This document shows, one piece after another, positions 39,904-49,243 of a DNA stretch of 64,000 nucleotides. Source of the DNA: Clostridiales bacterium FE2011 (GTDB lineage Bacteria; Bacillota; Clostridia; Christensenellales; Aristaeellaceae); contig CP069418.1 in the NCBI GenBank assembly GCA_017569305.1, positions 434,001 through 498,000 of the forward strand, in the 5' to 3' direction. Made by a program: the position numbers and the translations under genes. The notes beneath the pieces are model-generated. The model did no database searches and was not told where the DNA came from. It worked only from the letters and a program-made list of their open reading frames with translations. The first letter of the stretch is position 1. Each line of letters begins with the position of its first letter.

Positions 39904-41823
39904 TCAGTAGAGCTTGGCGCCGGCCGGGATATGGGGATCCACCATCAGCAGGTGCAGCTTCTCCTCGCCTTCCTCGTTGTGTACGGCGGAGAGCAGCATG
40001 CCGCAGCTTTCAATGCCCATCATGGGGCGGGGCGGCAGGTTGGTAATGGCGATGCAGGTCTTGCCGACCAGTTCTTCCGGCTCATAGAAAGCATGGATGC
40101 CGGAGAGGATGGTGCGGGGCGTGCCGCTGCCGTCATCCAGGGTGAACTGGAGCAGCTTCTTGGACTTCTTCACCGCTTCGCAGGCCAGCACCTTCACCGC
40201 GCGGAAATCGCTCTTGGAGAAGGTTTCAAAGTCAACGAAATCAGCGAACAAGGGCTCAATCTCCACCTTGGAGAAGTCGATCTTTTCGGCTTCCCGGGCT
40301 TCCTTCGCGGCAGCCTGGGCGGCATTGTTCGCCTCGTTCTTCGCGGCGCCCTGGCTCTTCATTGTCGGGAAGAGCAGCACGTCACGAATCGCGGCGGCGT
40401 CCGTCAGCAGCATGCACATCCGGTCGATTCCGAAGCCGATACCGCCGGTGGGCGGCATACCGATCTCCAGTGCGTTCAGGAAGTCTTCATCCGTATGGTT
40501 GGCTTCCTCGTCGCCGGCGGCAAACTGTTCTTCCTGCTTGGCAAAGCGGCGGCGCTGGTCAATGGGATCGTTCAGCTCGGAATAAGCGTTGGCCATTTCC
40601 CAGCCGTTCATGAAGAATTCGAAGCGTTCCACATAGTCCGGATTGCCGGGCTTCATCTTGGTCAGGGGAGAAATCTCGATCGGGTGATCCATGACGAAGG
40701 TCGGCTGAACCATATGCTCTTCGCAGAACTCTTCGAAGAAGAGGTTCAGGATATCGCCCTTGCCATGGCGTTCTTCATAAGCCACGTTGTGCGCCTTTGC
40801 GGCAGCCCGGGCTTCCTCCACCGTGTGGATCTCGTTGAAGTCCACACCGCCGTACTGCTTCACGGCGTCCACCATGGTGATCCGGGCAAAGGGCTTTCCC
40901 AGGTCCATTTCGATGCCGTTATACACGATCTTTGTGGATCCCAGCACTTCCTGGGCCACATAGCGGAACATGTTCTCGGTCAGGTCCATCATGCCGTGAT
41001 AATCGGTATAGGCCTGATACAGTTCCATGAGGGTGAATTCCGGATTGTGGCGGGTGTCCAGGCCCTCATTCCGGAAAACACGGCCGATCTCGTAGACCCG
41101 CTCCAGGCCGCCGACGATCAGGCGCTTCAGGTACAGCTCCAGGGAGATGCGCAGCTTGAAGTCTTCATCCAGCGCGTTGAAGTGCGTTTCAAAGGGACGG
41201 GCAGCGGCGCCGCCGGCATTGGCAACCAGCATGGGCGTTTCCACTTCCATAAAGCCCTGGCCGTCCAGGTAACGGCGGATGGTGCTGATGATCTTGGACC
41301 GCTTGATGAAGGTATCCTTCACTTCCGGATTCATAATCAGGTCCACATACCGCTGGCGGTAGCGCATATCGGTATTGGTGAGGCCGTGATACTTCTCCGG
41401 CAGGATCTGCAGGCTCTTGCTCAGCAGGGTCAGCTCGCTGGCATGGATGGAGATTTCACCGGTCTTGGTCTTGAAAACCTGACCCTTCAGACCGACGATA
41501 TCGCCGATGTCCATCTTCTTGAAGTCCTTGTAGGGATCTTCACCGATGGAATCCCGGGCCACATAGCACTGGATGCCGCCCTTCAGGTCCTGGATGTTGC
41601 AGAAGGAAGCTTTACCCATGACGCGTTTGGACATCATCCGGCCGGCGATGGCAACTTCTTTGCCTTCCAGCTCGTCATAATTGTCCCGGATATCACTGCT
41701 GTGATGCGTCACGTCATACTTGGTGATGACAAAGGGATCCCTGCCCGCTGCCTGCAGTTCCGCCAGCTTGTCCCTGCGGATCTGGAGGAGTTCGTTCAGG
41801 TTCTGAACTTCCATATCTGCCAT
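39904..41823 (-). CDS. lysS: Lysyl-tRNA synthetase, class II, with a C-terminal tRNA-binding domain
   Basis: 639 residues. It charges tRNA-Lys with lysine. Residues 1-500 are the usual class II enzyme: OB-fold anticodon domain, [16 protein letters not shown] (motif 2) and [13 protein letters not shown] (motif 3). A linker rich in Ala/Glu follows ([10 protein letters not shown]). Residues about 530-639 form an extra EMAP/Trbp111-type tRNA-binding OB domain ([40 protein letters not shown]), as at the C-terminus of many MetRS. The usual bacterial enzyme stops near 500. It follows greA by 32 bases and shares its transcript. Confidence 0.97.
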   Translation of the reverse strand: MADMEVQNLNELLQIRRDKLAELQAAGRDPFVITKYDVTHHSSDIRDNYDELEGKEVAIAGRMMSKRVMGKASFCNIQDLKGGIQCYVARDSIGEDPYKDFKKMDIGDIVGLKGQVFKTKTGEISIHASELTLLSKSLQILPEKYHGLTNTDMRYRQRYVDLIMNPEVKDTFIKRSKIISTIRRYLDGQGFMEVETPMLVANAGGAAARPFETHFNALDEDFKLRISLELYLKRLIVGGLERVYEIGRVFRNEGLDTRHNPEFTLMELYQAYTDYHGMMDLTENMFRYVAQEVLGSTKIVYNGIEMDLGKPFARITMVDAVKQYGGVDFNEIHTVEEARAAAKAHNVAYEERHGKGDILNLFFEEFCEEHMVQPTFVMDHPIEISPLTKMKPGNPDYVERFEFFMNGWEMANAYSELNDPIDQRRRFAKQEEQFAAGDEEANHTDEDFLNALEIGMPPTGGIGFGIDRMCMLLTDAAAIRDVLLFPTMKSQGAAKNEANNAAQAAAKEAREAEKIDFSKVEIEPLFADFVDFETFSKSDFRAVKVLACEAVKKSKKLLQFTLDDGSGTPRTILSGIHAFYEPEELVGKTCIAITNLPPRPMMGIESCGMLLSAVHNEEGEEKLHLLMVDPHIPAGAKLY

Positions 41824-41855
41824 ATCAGCTTCATTCCTTTTCTGTATTCGTTAAA

Positions 41856-42332
41856 TTAGTCCTTACGAATGGACAGGATCTTGTACCGGAGCGTACCGGC
41901 GGGGATCACGATGGTGGCGGTCTGGTTCTTTTTCATGCCGATCAGGCCCGCGCCCACGGGGCTCTCATTGGAGATCTTGTTCTCCATGGGATCCGCTTCG
42001 TTCGCACCGACGATGGAGTATTCATAGGTCTCGCCGTCATCCAGGTCTTTCACCTTTACGACGGTACCGATGGACACCTTCTCGGTGGTGATGTCGTCAT
42101 CCGCAACAACGGTGGCGGTCCGGATGGTAGCCTGCAGGCGGGTAATCTGCTCTTCCACCTTGGCCTGTTCCTTCTTCGCCTCGTCATATTCGGCATTCTC
42201 GCTCAGGTCGCCGAATCCGCGGGCAACGGCAATCTGCTCGCTGATCTCATTCCGGCGGACGGAAACAAGATAGTCCAGTTCCTCTTCCAGTTTCTTCAGA
42301 CCGCTTTCGGTCAGGATCGTTCCTTCAGGCAT
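41856..42332 (-). CDS. greA: Transcription elongation factor GreA
   Basis: 158 residues from the ATG at 42332 (AAAGGAG upstream); an upstream in-frame ATG has no site. It rescues backtracked RNA polymerase by stimulating transcript cleavage. Residues 1-75 are the coiled coil with its acidic tip (GFGDLSENAEYDEAKKEQ), and 80-158 the FKBP-like domain ending in LRYKILSIRKD. Length is standard. It is the first gene of the greA-lysS operon, a known Firmicute order, with a perfect promoter at 42418-42446. The leader contains an AACACC / GGTGTT hairpin (42353-42392). Confidence 0.97.
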   Translation of the reverse strand: MPEGTILTESGLKKLEEELDYLVSVRRNEISEQIAVARGFGDLSENAEYDEAKKEQAKVEEQITRLQATIRTATVVADDDITTEKVSIGTVVKVKDLDDGETYEYSIVGANEADPMENKISNESPVGAGLIGMKKNQTATIVIPAGTLRYKILSIRKD

Positions 42333-42417
42333 GATGGAGACTCCTTTCATAGTAAGAGAAACACCCTGCTTCCGCTCCCGGTACAAGGTGTTTCAGGATC
42401 TTCTGAGGATGAAGTGC

Positions 42418-42446
42418 ATTATACCTTCTTCCCCTTAAATTGTCAA
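42418..42446 (-). promoter_or_regulatory. Consensus sigma-A promoter of greA-lysS
   Basis: Minus-strand TTGACA (42441-42446) and TATAAT (42418-42423), exactly 17 bases apart: the perfect consensus. Confidence 0.95.
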
Positions 42447-42462
42447 CGCTTTGGGGGATTCC

Positions 42463-42621
42463 TTACTTCTTCAGCAGATCAAGTGCGGTCTTCAGCAGAT
42501 CGCCGACTGTAGAGGCTTTTTTCACTGCCAGCTTGATGGCTTCCTTTTCGATGAAATTCAGCTTGTGATCCTGGTTCTGGTCAAACCAGTCCGTAAGCAG
42601 TTTCAGGTCTTGCTGATCCAT
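42463..42621 (-). CDS. Small acidic/basic helical protein (52 aa)
   Basis: 52 residues from the ATG at 42621 with AAAGGACGG upstream. MDQQDLKLLTDWFDQNQDHKL opens an amphipathic helix, and the C-terminus VGDLLKTALDLLKK is another. No family was recognised. It sits 41 bases after the metallophosphoesterase gene, on the same strand, so it is probably the last member of that chain; the greA promoter begins just past its stop. Confidence 0.55.
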   Translation of the reverse strand: MDQQDLKLLTDWFDQNQDHKLNFIEKEAIKLAVKKASTVGDLLKTALDLLKK

Positions 42622-42662
42622 GTCTGTCCGTCCTTTCTGTGTGTTTCTTTTATGGGGATACA

Positions 42663-43364
42663 TCACACGGGGGTGATGTTCAGAATAATCAGTTCACAGG
42701 GGTTGCCGATGCGTGGAACCCGCGGTTTGGCGCCGTTGGTCATGCCCCGGGACAAAAGCATCTTCCCGTTGTCATACAGGCCGTGGGTGAGCTTCGGGAA
42801 GAATCCCTGCCCCGGCGCATACAGGCCGTGGCCCGCGATCTGGATCTGGCCGCCGTGGGCGTGGCCGCAGAGGGTCAGGTCAATATCCCGGCCGGATACA
42901 TAGTCCCGGTACATCTCCGGATGATGGCACATGAGGAGGCGGTAGCCCTCTTCCTTTTCAAACCGGTCCAGGAATGCTTTGTCCGGCACGCCGCCCCGGA
43001 CGCTGGAAAGTCCGCCCAGGCGGATGCCCTGAAAGACTGTACTTTCGTTGTCCAGCAGGGTTACCCGGCTGTCCCGCACCCGCTGCAGGAACTCCTCCCG
43101 GTGTTTATACTTCCGTTCATGATTGCCGATGGACAGGAACACCGGGGCGTAATCCGGCGCCACGTCCAGGAACCGCAGGGCATTGTTGTTGTTCTGCCGG
43201 TGGCGGTCCACCAGGTCGCCCGGAACCAGCACCGCGTCGCAGCGGCCGAACTCCTCCAGCACGTCGTCAAAAGCCGAGCTGTGGATGTCTGAGGCCACAG
43301 CCAGGCGCAGCGGCCGGTCAACCCGGTCCGTGCGGAAGGTGTATTCGGTCAGCACTCTTTTCAT
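42663..43364 (-). CDS. Calcineurin-like metallophosphoesterase
   Basis: 233 residues from the ATG at 43364. Metal-binding motifs are all present: ASDIHSS, VPGDLVD, SIGNHE and CHHPEM, CGHAHGGQ. It belongs to the YaeI/YkuE-like group that hydrolyses phosphoesters, perhaps lipid-linked. The longer open frame upstream lies inside the preceding gene. It overlaps that gene by four bases (ATGA), so translation is coupled within the uvrB chain. Confidence 0.93.
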   Translation of the reverse strand: MKRVLTEYTFRTDRVDRPLRLAVASDIHSSAFDDVLEEFGRCDAVLVPGDLVDRHRQNNNNALRFLDVAPDYAPVFLSIGNHERKYKHREEFLQRVRDSRVTLLDNESTVFQGIRLGGLSSVRGGVPDKAFLDRFEKEEGYRLLMCHHPEMYRDYVSGRDIDLTLCGHAHGGQIQIAGHGLYAPGQGFFPKLTHGLYDNGKMLLSRGMTNGAKPRVPRIGNPCELIILNITPV

Positions 43365-44203
43365 GCTTTCTTCTCCCGGCATTTCAGCAGGCACACTACG
43401 CAGCCTGCCGCAAACACCGCCACAATCCCGGCAGTCAGCAGCAGGGAGCCGGTGACCACGCTCTGGTACTGAAGGGTCAGGCCGGCAGATGCCTCCTGAA
43501 TCATCGGGAGGATGCCGGCGCAAAGATACAGCACCGCAATCGCCGCCATGACCAGCGCGGCGGCTCCCAGGGCGGAACCGATATAGCGGAGCGCCCGGCG
43601 GAGAGGCCGGCCGTCAAAAAGGGCTGCAAGCCCGGCGAACAGCGCGCACAGTGCCAGCGCCGCCCAGGGCATGCCCAGGAAAAACTCCACGATATTGACC
43701 AGGTCCACCCGCTTTTCGGCCTTCTCCAGCCCGAGGCTGAAAACCAGCTGGCGCATGGGCAGTACCATATTCACAATGCTCTTATGGATCTCCTCCGACA
43801 CAGAGTAGGCAAAATAGGCCGCTTCATCCGGATTCTCCTGCACAGCAGGATCCTCCATCAGGATCTGCTCCACCTCTTTGGTATCCCAGCGGAGCTCATT
43901 CCCTGCCCTGCCGTCCCGCAGCACGCTGCTCCACCACAGGGATGCCTGGCTGTTCAGGTCCTTCAGGACGTCCTCGTTCACGGCGGCAACGACCGGTTCC
44001 GGATCAAAGCCGTACAGATCCGCCAGGGCGGTGATCCGTTCCCGGGCCAGGTCCTTTTCCTCCCGGATCAGGGAATCACTGACGGGCGCTCCTTCGTCTC
44101 CCATGGCCGGGGCAATCACCTGATGGCCCACAAGGCACACGCCGAAGAGGATCAGGCTGCCGGTCAGCAGGAGGGCAAAAAACCACGCGAAAAACTTTTT
44201 CAT
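43361..44203 (-). CDS. Integral membrane protein of unknown function
   Basis: 280 residues: an N-terminal span (FFALLLTGSLILFGVCLVG), a soluble loop of about 130 residues rich in acidic helices, then three or four C-terminal spans (LALCALFAGLAALF, LGAAALVMAAIAVLYLCAGI, GSLLLTAGIVAVFAAGCVV). No family was recognised. It overlaps both neighbours by four bases: the 52-residue membrane peptide upstream and the metallophosphoesterase downstream. Function with the phosphoesterase at the membrane is inference. Confidence 0.7.
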   Translation of the reverse strand: MKKFFAWFFALLLTGSLILFGVCLVGHQVIAPAMGDEGAPVSDSLIREEKDLARERITALADLYGFDPEPVVAAVNEDVLKDLNSQASLWWSSVLRDGRAGNELRWDTKEVEQILMEDPAVQENPDEAAYFAYSVSEEIHKSIVNMVLPMRQLVFSLGLEKAEKRVDLVNIVEFFLGMPWAALALCALFAGLAALFDGRPLRRALRYIGSALGAAALVMAAIAVLYLCAGILPMIQEASAGLTLQYQSVVTGSLLLTAGIVAVFAAGCVVCLLKCREKKA

Positions 44204-44358
44204 GATACGACGGCCCCCTTGATCAGCACGCTGATGACCCGCAGGAGCGTGGGGCCGAATCGGTACGCCGCGAAACCAATAACCGCCAGGAACGGCAGGG
44301 CCAGCAGCACCGGCCCCAGCCAGAGACGCTTATGCCCGGATTTATGTTCAGTGTTCAC
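44200..44358 (-). CDS. Small membrane protein in the uvrB chain (52 aa)
   Basis: 52 residues from a GTG at 44358 that overlaps the end of uvrB by 11 bases, to a TGA that overlaps the next ATG. It has one hydrophobic segment ([20 protein letters not shown]), a basic N-terminus and a short tail. The continuous overlaps on both sides argue for translational coupling and for a real gene although it is short, has a weak ribosome binding site, and starts with GTG. No family was recognised. Confidence 0.6.
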   Translation of the reverse strand: MNTEHKSGHKRLWLGPVLLALPFLAVIGFAAYRFGPTLLRVISVLIKGAVVS

Positions 44359-46369
44359 TCTTTCTTGTTCTCTCCCTTCGTCTGTGCCGCCGGCTCTGGT
44401 TATCGTCCTTCATGGGCGCTTCACCCCGGAGCTCCAGCAGCCTGTCACGCAGCTGCGCGGCGCGCTCGAATTCCAGCTCCTTCGCCGCGGTGAGCATCTC
44501 GTCCTCAATCTTCCGCATCAGGGCGGCACGTTCATCTTCATTCAACGCCGCAGGAGCGGTTTCCTCCACCCTGCGCGTGATTTCCAGCACGCTGCGGATC
44601 GCGTTGCGCACGCTCTCCGGCGTGATGCCGTTGGCCCGGTTGTATTCCTCCTGGATGGCCCGGCGCCGGTTGGTTTCTGACATGGCCTTTGCCATGCTTT
44701 CCGTCAGCTGGTCGCCGTACAGGATGACCCGGCCGTCCACGTTGCGGGCTGCCCGGCCGATGGTCTGCACCAGGGAGGTTTCACTCCGCAGGAAGCCTTC
44801 CTTGTCCGCGTCCAGGATCGCGACCAGCGCGACCTCCGGCAGGTCCAGGCCTTCCCGCAGCAGGTTGATGCCCACCAGCACGTCATACTCGCCCAGGCGC
44901 AGGTCCCGCAGCAGCTCCATCCGTTCCATGGTCTGGATATCGCTGTGCAGGTACCGCACCTTGATGTCCAGCTCCTTCAGGTACTCGGTGAGGCTCTCCG
45001 CCATCCGTTTGGTCAGCGTGGTAACCAGCACCCGCTCACCCTTTTCCGTCACCTTCCGGATCTCGCCCACCAGGTCATCCACCTGGCCGGTGGCCGGCCG
45101 CAGGATCACCTCCGGATCCAGCAGGCCCGTCGGCCGGATGATCTGCTCCACCACCTGCTGTGCCCGCTCCCGCTCATAGGGGCCGGGCGTGGCGGATACA
45201 AAGATAGTCTGGCCGATGCGCTCCTCAAACTCGTTGAACAGCAGCGGCCGGTTGTCATAGGCGGAAGGCAGGCGGAATCCGTATTCCACCAGCGTGTTTT
45301 TCCTGGCCCGGTCTCCGTTGTACATGGCGCGGATCTGGGGCACGGTCACGTGGCTTTCGTCAATCATCACCAGGAAGTCCCCGGTAAAGTAATCCAGCAG
45401 TGTATAGGGAGCGTCCCCGGGCTTCCGGCCGTCAAAATACCGGGAATAGTTTTCAATGCCCTGGCAGTAGCCGATCTCCCGCATCATCTCGATATCGTAG
45501 CGGGTGCGCTGGGCAATACGCTGGGCCTCCAGCAGCTTGCCCTGGGATTCAAACTCCTCAATCCGCTGCTTCAGGTCCTTTTCAATATCCCCGATGTGTT
45601 CCTCCATGTGAGCGGGATCCGTGGCATAGTGCGTCGCGGGGAAAAGCGCCGCATGCTCCAGGGTAGCCAGTGCATGGCCGCTGACCGCCTCAATGACGGA
45701 GATCCGCTCAATCTCATCCCCGAAGAGCTCCACCCGGATGGCCTTCTGGTTTTCACCCGCAGGGATAATCTCGATCGTATCTCCCCGGACCCGGAAGGTT
45801 CCCCGGTCAAACTCCACGTCGTTGCGCTCATACTGGATGTCGATCAGGTCCCGGATCAGCTTTGTCCGGCTGTATTCCATGCCCGGCCGCAGGGAGATCA
45901 TCTGTCCCTCATACTCGCTGGGGTCGCCCATGGAATAGATGCAGCTGACGGAAGCGACGATGATCACGTCTTTCCGCTCGCGAAGCGCCGCCGTGGCCGA
46001 GTGGCGCAGGCGGTCAATCTCATCATTGATGGAGGCGTCTTTTTCGATATAGGTATCCGAGGAAGCGATGTACGCTTCCGGCTGGTAATAATCATAATAG
46101 CTGACGAAGTATTCCACCCGGCTGTCCGGGAAAAAAGCCTTCAGCTCACTGCAGAGCTGCGCCGCCAGCGTCTTGTTATGGGCAATGACCAGGGTGGGCT
46201 TCTGTACTCTTTCAATCACCGAAGCCATGGTGAAGGTCTTGCCGCTGCCCGTGACGCCCAGAAGGATCTGGTCCTTCAGTCCCGCCCGGATGCCCGCCGC
46301 CAGCGCCTCTATGGCCTGGGGCTGGTCTCCGGAGGGCGCATAGGGCGCCTTCAGGACAAACTGATCCAT
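44348..46369 (-). CDS. uvrB: Excinuclease ABC subunit B
   Basis: 673 residues. It is the damage-verifying helicase-like subunit of nucleotide excision repair. [16 protein letters not shown] is Walker [15 protein letters not shown] the beta-hairpin that inserts into [19 protein letters not shown]alker B, and the C-terminal [19 protein letters not shown] is the UvrC-binding UVR motif. Its 5' end overlaps the ribonuclease Z gene by 19 bases; its 3' end overlaps the small membrane gene. Confidence 0.98.
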   Translation of the reverse strand: MDQFVLKAPYAPSGDQPQAIEALAAGIRAGLKDQILLGVTGSGKTFTMASVIERVQKPTLVIAHNKTLAAQLCSELKAFFPDSRVEYFVSYYDYYQPEAYIASSDTYIEKDASINDEIDRLRHSATAALRERKDVIIVASVSCIYSMGDPSEYEGQMISLRPGMEYSRTKLIRDLIDIQYERNDVEFDRGTFRVRGDTIEIIPAGENQKAIRVELFGDEIERISVIEAVSGHALATLEHAALFPATHYATDPAHMEEHIGDIEKDLKQRIEEFESQGKLLEAQRIAQRTRYDIEMMREIGYCQGIENYSRYFDGRKPGDAPYTLLDYFTGDFLVMIDESHVTVPQIRAMYNGDRARKNTLVEYGFRLPSAYDNRPLLFNEFEERIGQTIFVSATPGPYERERAQQVVEQIIRPTGLLDPEVILRPATGQVDDLVGEIRKVTEKGERVLVTTLTKRMAESLTEYLKELDIKVRYLHSDIQTMERMELLRDLRLGEYDVLVGINLLREGLDLPEVALVAILDADKEGFLRSETSLVQTIGRAARNVDGRVILYGDQLTESMAKAMSETNRRRAIQEEYNRANGITPESVRNAIRSVLEITRRVEETAPAALNEDERAALMRKIEDEMLTAAKELEFERAAQLRDRLLELRGEAPMKDDNQSRRHRRRERTRKSEH

Positions 46370-47292
46370 GCTTTTTCCTTGCCTTCCGGGTAGCGCATCA
46401 CAACGGTCTCACCGTCCTTTGCGGCCCAGGTCCTTTCAAAAATCGTTCTCGTTTCCGGCAGGTACTCCTCCGGATCCTCCAGACTGGTGCTGAAGTGGGT
46501 CAGGAGCAGTCCCCCGGGCGTCGTTTTCCGTGCGATCTCCGCAGCCTCCCGGAAGAGCATATGGTGGTTCTTCAGGGCCTGGGGCATCTTATCCTCCGTG
46601 CCGTACATGCCTTCCAGGATCAGCAGATCCGCGTCCGCGCAGTTCTTTTCCAGCGTTTCACAGGGACGGGTGTCCGTGGAGAACACCAGCGTGATCCCTT
46701 TGCGGGGCGCGCCGGTCACGTCTCCGGGCAGTATCCGCTTCAGGCCCACATGCACCGCTTCTCCCTGCTGCAGCCGTTTCCAGTCCTTCATGGGCACATT
46801 CAGTGCCTTTGCTTTTTCCGGGTCGAAGACCGCGCCCCGATCCAGCGCCATCCGGTAGCCGAAGCAGGGAATGCCGCCGTGATCCACCGGGAAAGCCCGG
46901 ATCTTCAGGCCGATCATCTCCACGTCCCCGCCTTCGGCCGGCAGCTCGTGCAGCATCACCGGGAAGGAAAGCTGGGGCACGATGACGCACAGTCCTTCCA
47001 CGACGCGCTTCAGTCCCCGCGGACCCCAGATATGGAAGGGCTCATCCTTTCCCGCCTTTTCCAGGCTCAGCAGCAGACCCGCGATGCCGGTACAGTGGTC
47101 CCCGTGATAGTGGGTCAACAGCATCCCGTCCAGGCAGCGGAATCCCCAGCCGAGACGGCGGATGCCTACCTGGGTTCCTTCACCGCAGTCAATCAGCAGG
47201 CTCCGCCCGTTCACCCGGACATAAAGGGAAGATAACGCCCGCTCGGGAATCGGCAGTGTCCCGCCGGTCCCCAGCGTGCAAAACTCAAGCAT
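46351..47292 (-). CDS. rnz: Ribonuclease Z-type metallo-beta-lactamase fold protein
   Basis: 313 residues, CCGGAGG upstream. [20 protein letters not shown] and the zinc motif [13 protein letters not shown] mark tRNase Z/ElaC, which cuts the 3' trailer from tRNA precursors. Further zinc ligands are in [15 protein letters not shown] and LLTHFS. Length fits the short bacterial form. It overlaps uvrB by 19 bases and heads the chain uvrB, membrane genes, phosphoesterase. A repeat element lies directly in its promoter region. Confidence 0.88.
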   Translation of the reverse strand: MLEFCTLGTGGTLPIPERALSSLYVRVNGRSLLIDCGEGTQVGIRRLGWGFRCLDGMLLTHYHGDHCTGIAGLLLSLEKAGKDEPFHIWGPRGLKRVVEGLCVIVPQLSFPVMLHELPAEGGDVEMIGLKIRAFPVDHGGIPCFGYRMALDRGAVFDPEKAKALNVPMKDWKRLQQGEAVHVGLKRILPGDVTGAPRKGITLVFSTDTRPCETLEKNCADADLLILEGMYGTEDKMPQALKNHHMLFREAAEIARKTTPGGLLLTHFSTSLEDPEEYLPETRTIFERTWAAKDGETVVMRYPEGKEKAWISLS

Positions 47293-47315
47293 CGGTTAAT
47301 CAATCCTCCGGATTA

Positions 47316-47530
47316 GACTATGAATTCATAATTCACAATTCATAATTCATAATTGTTATGGTCAATCCATGACTTCATATTGTCATTACGACCAAGGGCG
47401 CTCATGCGCCCGCGTGGAGAAATCTCCCCCGCCGCAGCGGCAACTTTACACTCTTCACTGAAAACTCATCACTCATCACTTACAGCTATTCACTAATCAT
47501 TATTTTTCAGTTTTAAGTTTTAAGTTTTCA
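47316..47530. repeat. AATTATGAATT-bordered repeat in front of rnz
   Basis: Left border TGAATTCATAATTCACAATT (47320s), core at 47382-47427 with GTCATTACGACCAAGG, hairpin GGGCGCtcatGCGCCC and GTGGAGAAATC. The right part has short tandem CAGTTTTAAGTTTT units (47503-47530). It sits between rnz and glgA. Confidence 0.75.
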
Positions 47531-47544
47531 GTATTCATTTACTT

Positions 47545-49002
47545 TCACTTTATGACCTCGTCATAAAGTGAAAGATATTTCTCCGCCGACTGTTCCCAGG
47601 ACACGTCCTTCCGCATGTTCCGCCGCACCATCTCGTCCCAGGCGCCCCGGTCCGTAAAGAACACGGTCTTGGCCTGGTTTACCGCCTCCAGCAGCAGGTT
47701 CGCGTCATAGCGGTCAAAGGTGAAGCCGTTGCCTTCGTTCAGGTCGCCGCGGAAGGGCTGCACCGTATCCTTCAGGCCGCCGGTTTCCCGGACGATCGGG
47801 GCCGTACCGTAGCGCATGGCGATCAGCTGGGTCAAGCCGCAGGGCTCAAACAGGCTGGGCACCAGGAAGGCGTCCGCGCCGGCGTAGATCGCGTGGGCCA
47901 GGACTTCGTTATAGCTGATATAGGCGCATACGTCGCCCTTATACTGTCCCTCAAACCAGCGGAAAGCACTCTCATAACGCGGATCGCCGGTGCCGAGCAC
48001 CGCCACCTGGGTGTTTCCGTCAATCAGCTGCGGGAAGATGGCGTCCACCAGGTCCAGGCCCTTCTGGTCCGTCAGGCGGGAAACCAGGCCGATGACCATT
48101 TTCCGGTCGTCCTGGGTCAGGCCCAGTTTTTCCTGCAGGGCCCGCTTGTTTTCCTTCTTCCGCTCCACGGCGTTTTCCACGTCATAGGGAGCAGCCAGCA
48201 GGGCGTCCTTTGCGGGATCCCACTGCTCCACGTCAATGCCGTTCACAATTCCCTTCAGCCGCGGGCTGTGATAGCGCAGGTGCGCGTCCAGGCCCTCGCC
48301 GAAAGCCGGCGTCTGGATCTCCTGGGCGTAGGTTTCGCTCACGGTGGTAATCCGGTCCGCAAAGGCCAGGCCGCCCTTGAACATGTTGGCCTCGTCCTCA
48401 TTGTGCTTCAGTACAGGATAATCAAACAGATCATCCCGCAGGCCGGACCAATACTTCAGGTGCTCAATGCTGCAGATGCCCTGGAACCGGAGGTTGTGGA
48501 TCGTCAGCACGGTCTTGGCCTTGCCCACCGGCGAATTCCAGAACTTCGTCCGCTTGTACAGCGGTACCAGGCTTCCCTGCCAGTCGTGGCAGTGAATCAC
48601 GTCCGGCGCCCAGTCCAGGTAATTCAGGATCGCCAGGGACGCCTTGGCAAAGAAGCAGTACTTGGGAATATCCTCCCACAGTCCCGTATAGGGATTGCCC
48701 CAGTCAAAGAACTCCCGGTTGTCGATAAAGTCATAGATAACCCCATCCATCTCCAGTTCCATGATGCCGACGTAGAAGTTTCTCCCGTCCGACGTCTGAT
48801 CCATCATGAAGGAGCCTTTGTATTCCAGTTTTTCCTTGTATTTCGCAGGGATGCAGGCATACAGGGGAAGGATGACGCGTACCTCGCAGTCCCTGGTTAC
48901 CAGCGCCCTGGGCAGCGCGTACATCACGTCTCCCAGACCGCCCGTTTTTACAAAAGGATAGCATTCGGATCCGACAAAGGCTATTCTCCGTTTTGTGGCC
49001 AT
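47545..49002 (-). CDS. glgA: Glycogen synthase (ADP-glucose type)
   Basis: 485 residues, AGGAGGAG upstream. It extends alpha-1,4-glucan chains from ADP-glucose. The N-terminal FVKTGGLGDVMYAL has the KTGGL substrate loop, and the C-terminal PSLFEPCGLTQLIAMRYGTA plus VRETGGLKDTV is the GT5 signature. Length is standard. No other glg gene is adjacent. Promoter at 49055-49083. Confidence 0.97.
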   Translation of the reverse strand: MATKRRIAFVGSECYPFVKTGGLGDVMYALPRALVTRDCEVRVILPLYACIPAKYKEKLEYKGSFMMDQTSDGRNFYVGIMELEMDGVIYDFIDNREFFDWGNPYTGLWEDIPKYCFFAKASLAILNYLDWAPDVIHCHDWQGSLVPLYKRTKFWNSPVGKAKTVLTIHNLRFQGICSIEHLKYWSGLRDDLFDYPVLKHNEDEANMFKGGLAFADRITTVSETYAQEIQTPAFGEGLDAHLRYHSPRLKGIVNGIDVEQWDPAKDALLAAPYDVENAVERKKENKRALQEKLGLTQDDRKMVIGLVSRLTDQKGLDLVDAIFPQLIDGNTQVAVLGTGDPRYESAFRWFEGQYKGDVCAYISYNEVLAHAIYAGADAFLVPSLFEPCGLTQLIAMRYGTAPIVRETGGLKDTVQPFRGDLNEGNGFTFDRYDANLLLEAVNQAKTVFFTDRGAWDEMVRRNMRKDVSWEQSAEKYLSLYDEVIK

Positions 49003-49054
49003 GGTCTCTCTCCTCCTGTCATTCTGATCCCGGTTGATTGGACATTCTACGTTT

Positions 49055-49083
49055 ATTATACCAGATAACAGGCGTATTGGAAA
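49055..49083 (-). promoter_or_regulatory. Promoter of glgA
   Basis: Minus-strand TTTCCA (49078-49083) and TATAAT (49055-49060), 17-base spacer. The repeat border begins at the upstream edge of the -35 box. Confidence 0.7.
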
Positions 49084-49230
49084 TTAAGAATTCAGAATTA
49101 AGAATTAAGAATTATAAGTACCTAAACAAAGAAAAGATGGCACTCCCACTTTCAGGAATACCATCTGTCATCTTTACCCACTCGCGGTATCAGTATTAAT
49201 TCTGAATTCTGAATTCATAATTCTGAATTA
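49083..49230. repeat. Border-type AATTCAGAATTAAG strings around a terminator
   Basis: Strings of AATTCAGAATT and relatives at 49083-49112 and 49197-49230 enclose the terminator at 49131-49165. The GTCATT core is missing, so this looks like a border-only or decayed copy of the family. Confidence 0.6.
49131..49165 (-). terminator. Terminator of the secreted peptidase gene
   Basis: GATGGTATTCC pairs with GGGAGTGCCATC (two wobble pairs) and is followed by TTTTCTTTG on the minus strand. Confidence 0.7.
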
Positions 49231-49243
49231 GTCAGCAACTCTC

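Noticed and set aside
39931..41859. Long plus-strand open frame opposite lysS
   Set aside because: Shadow of lysS; no start signals and no recognisable motifs.
42333..42412. T-box or other riboswitch before greA-lysS
   Set aside because: The leader has only one simple hairpin and no T-box sequence or terminator pair.
49083..49230. Insertion sequence remnant between glgA and the peptidase gene
   Set aside because: No transposase fragment or terminal inverted repeats; only the border strings of the AATT repeat family and a terminator are present.
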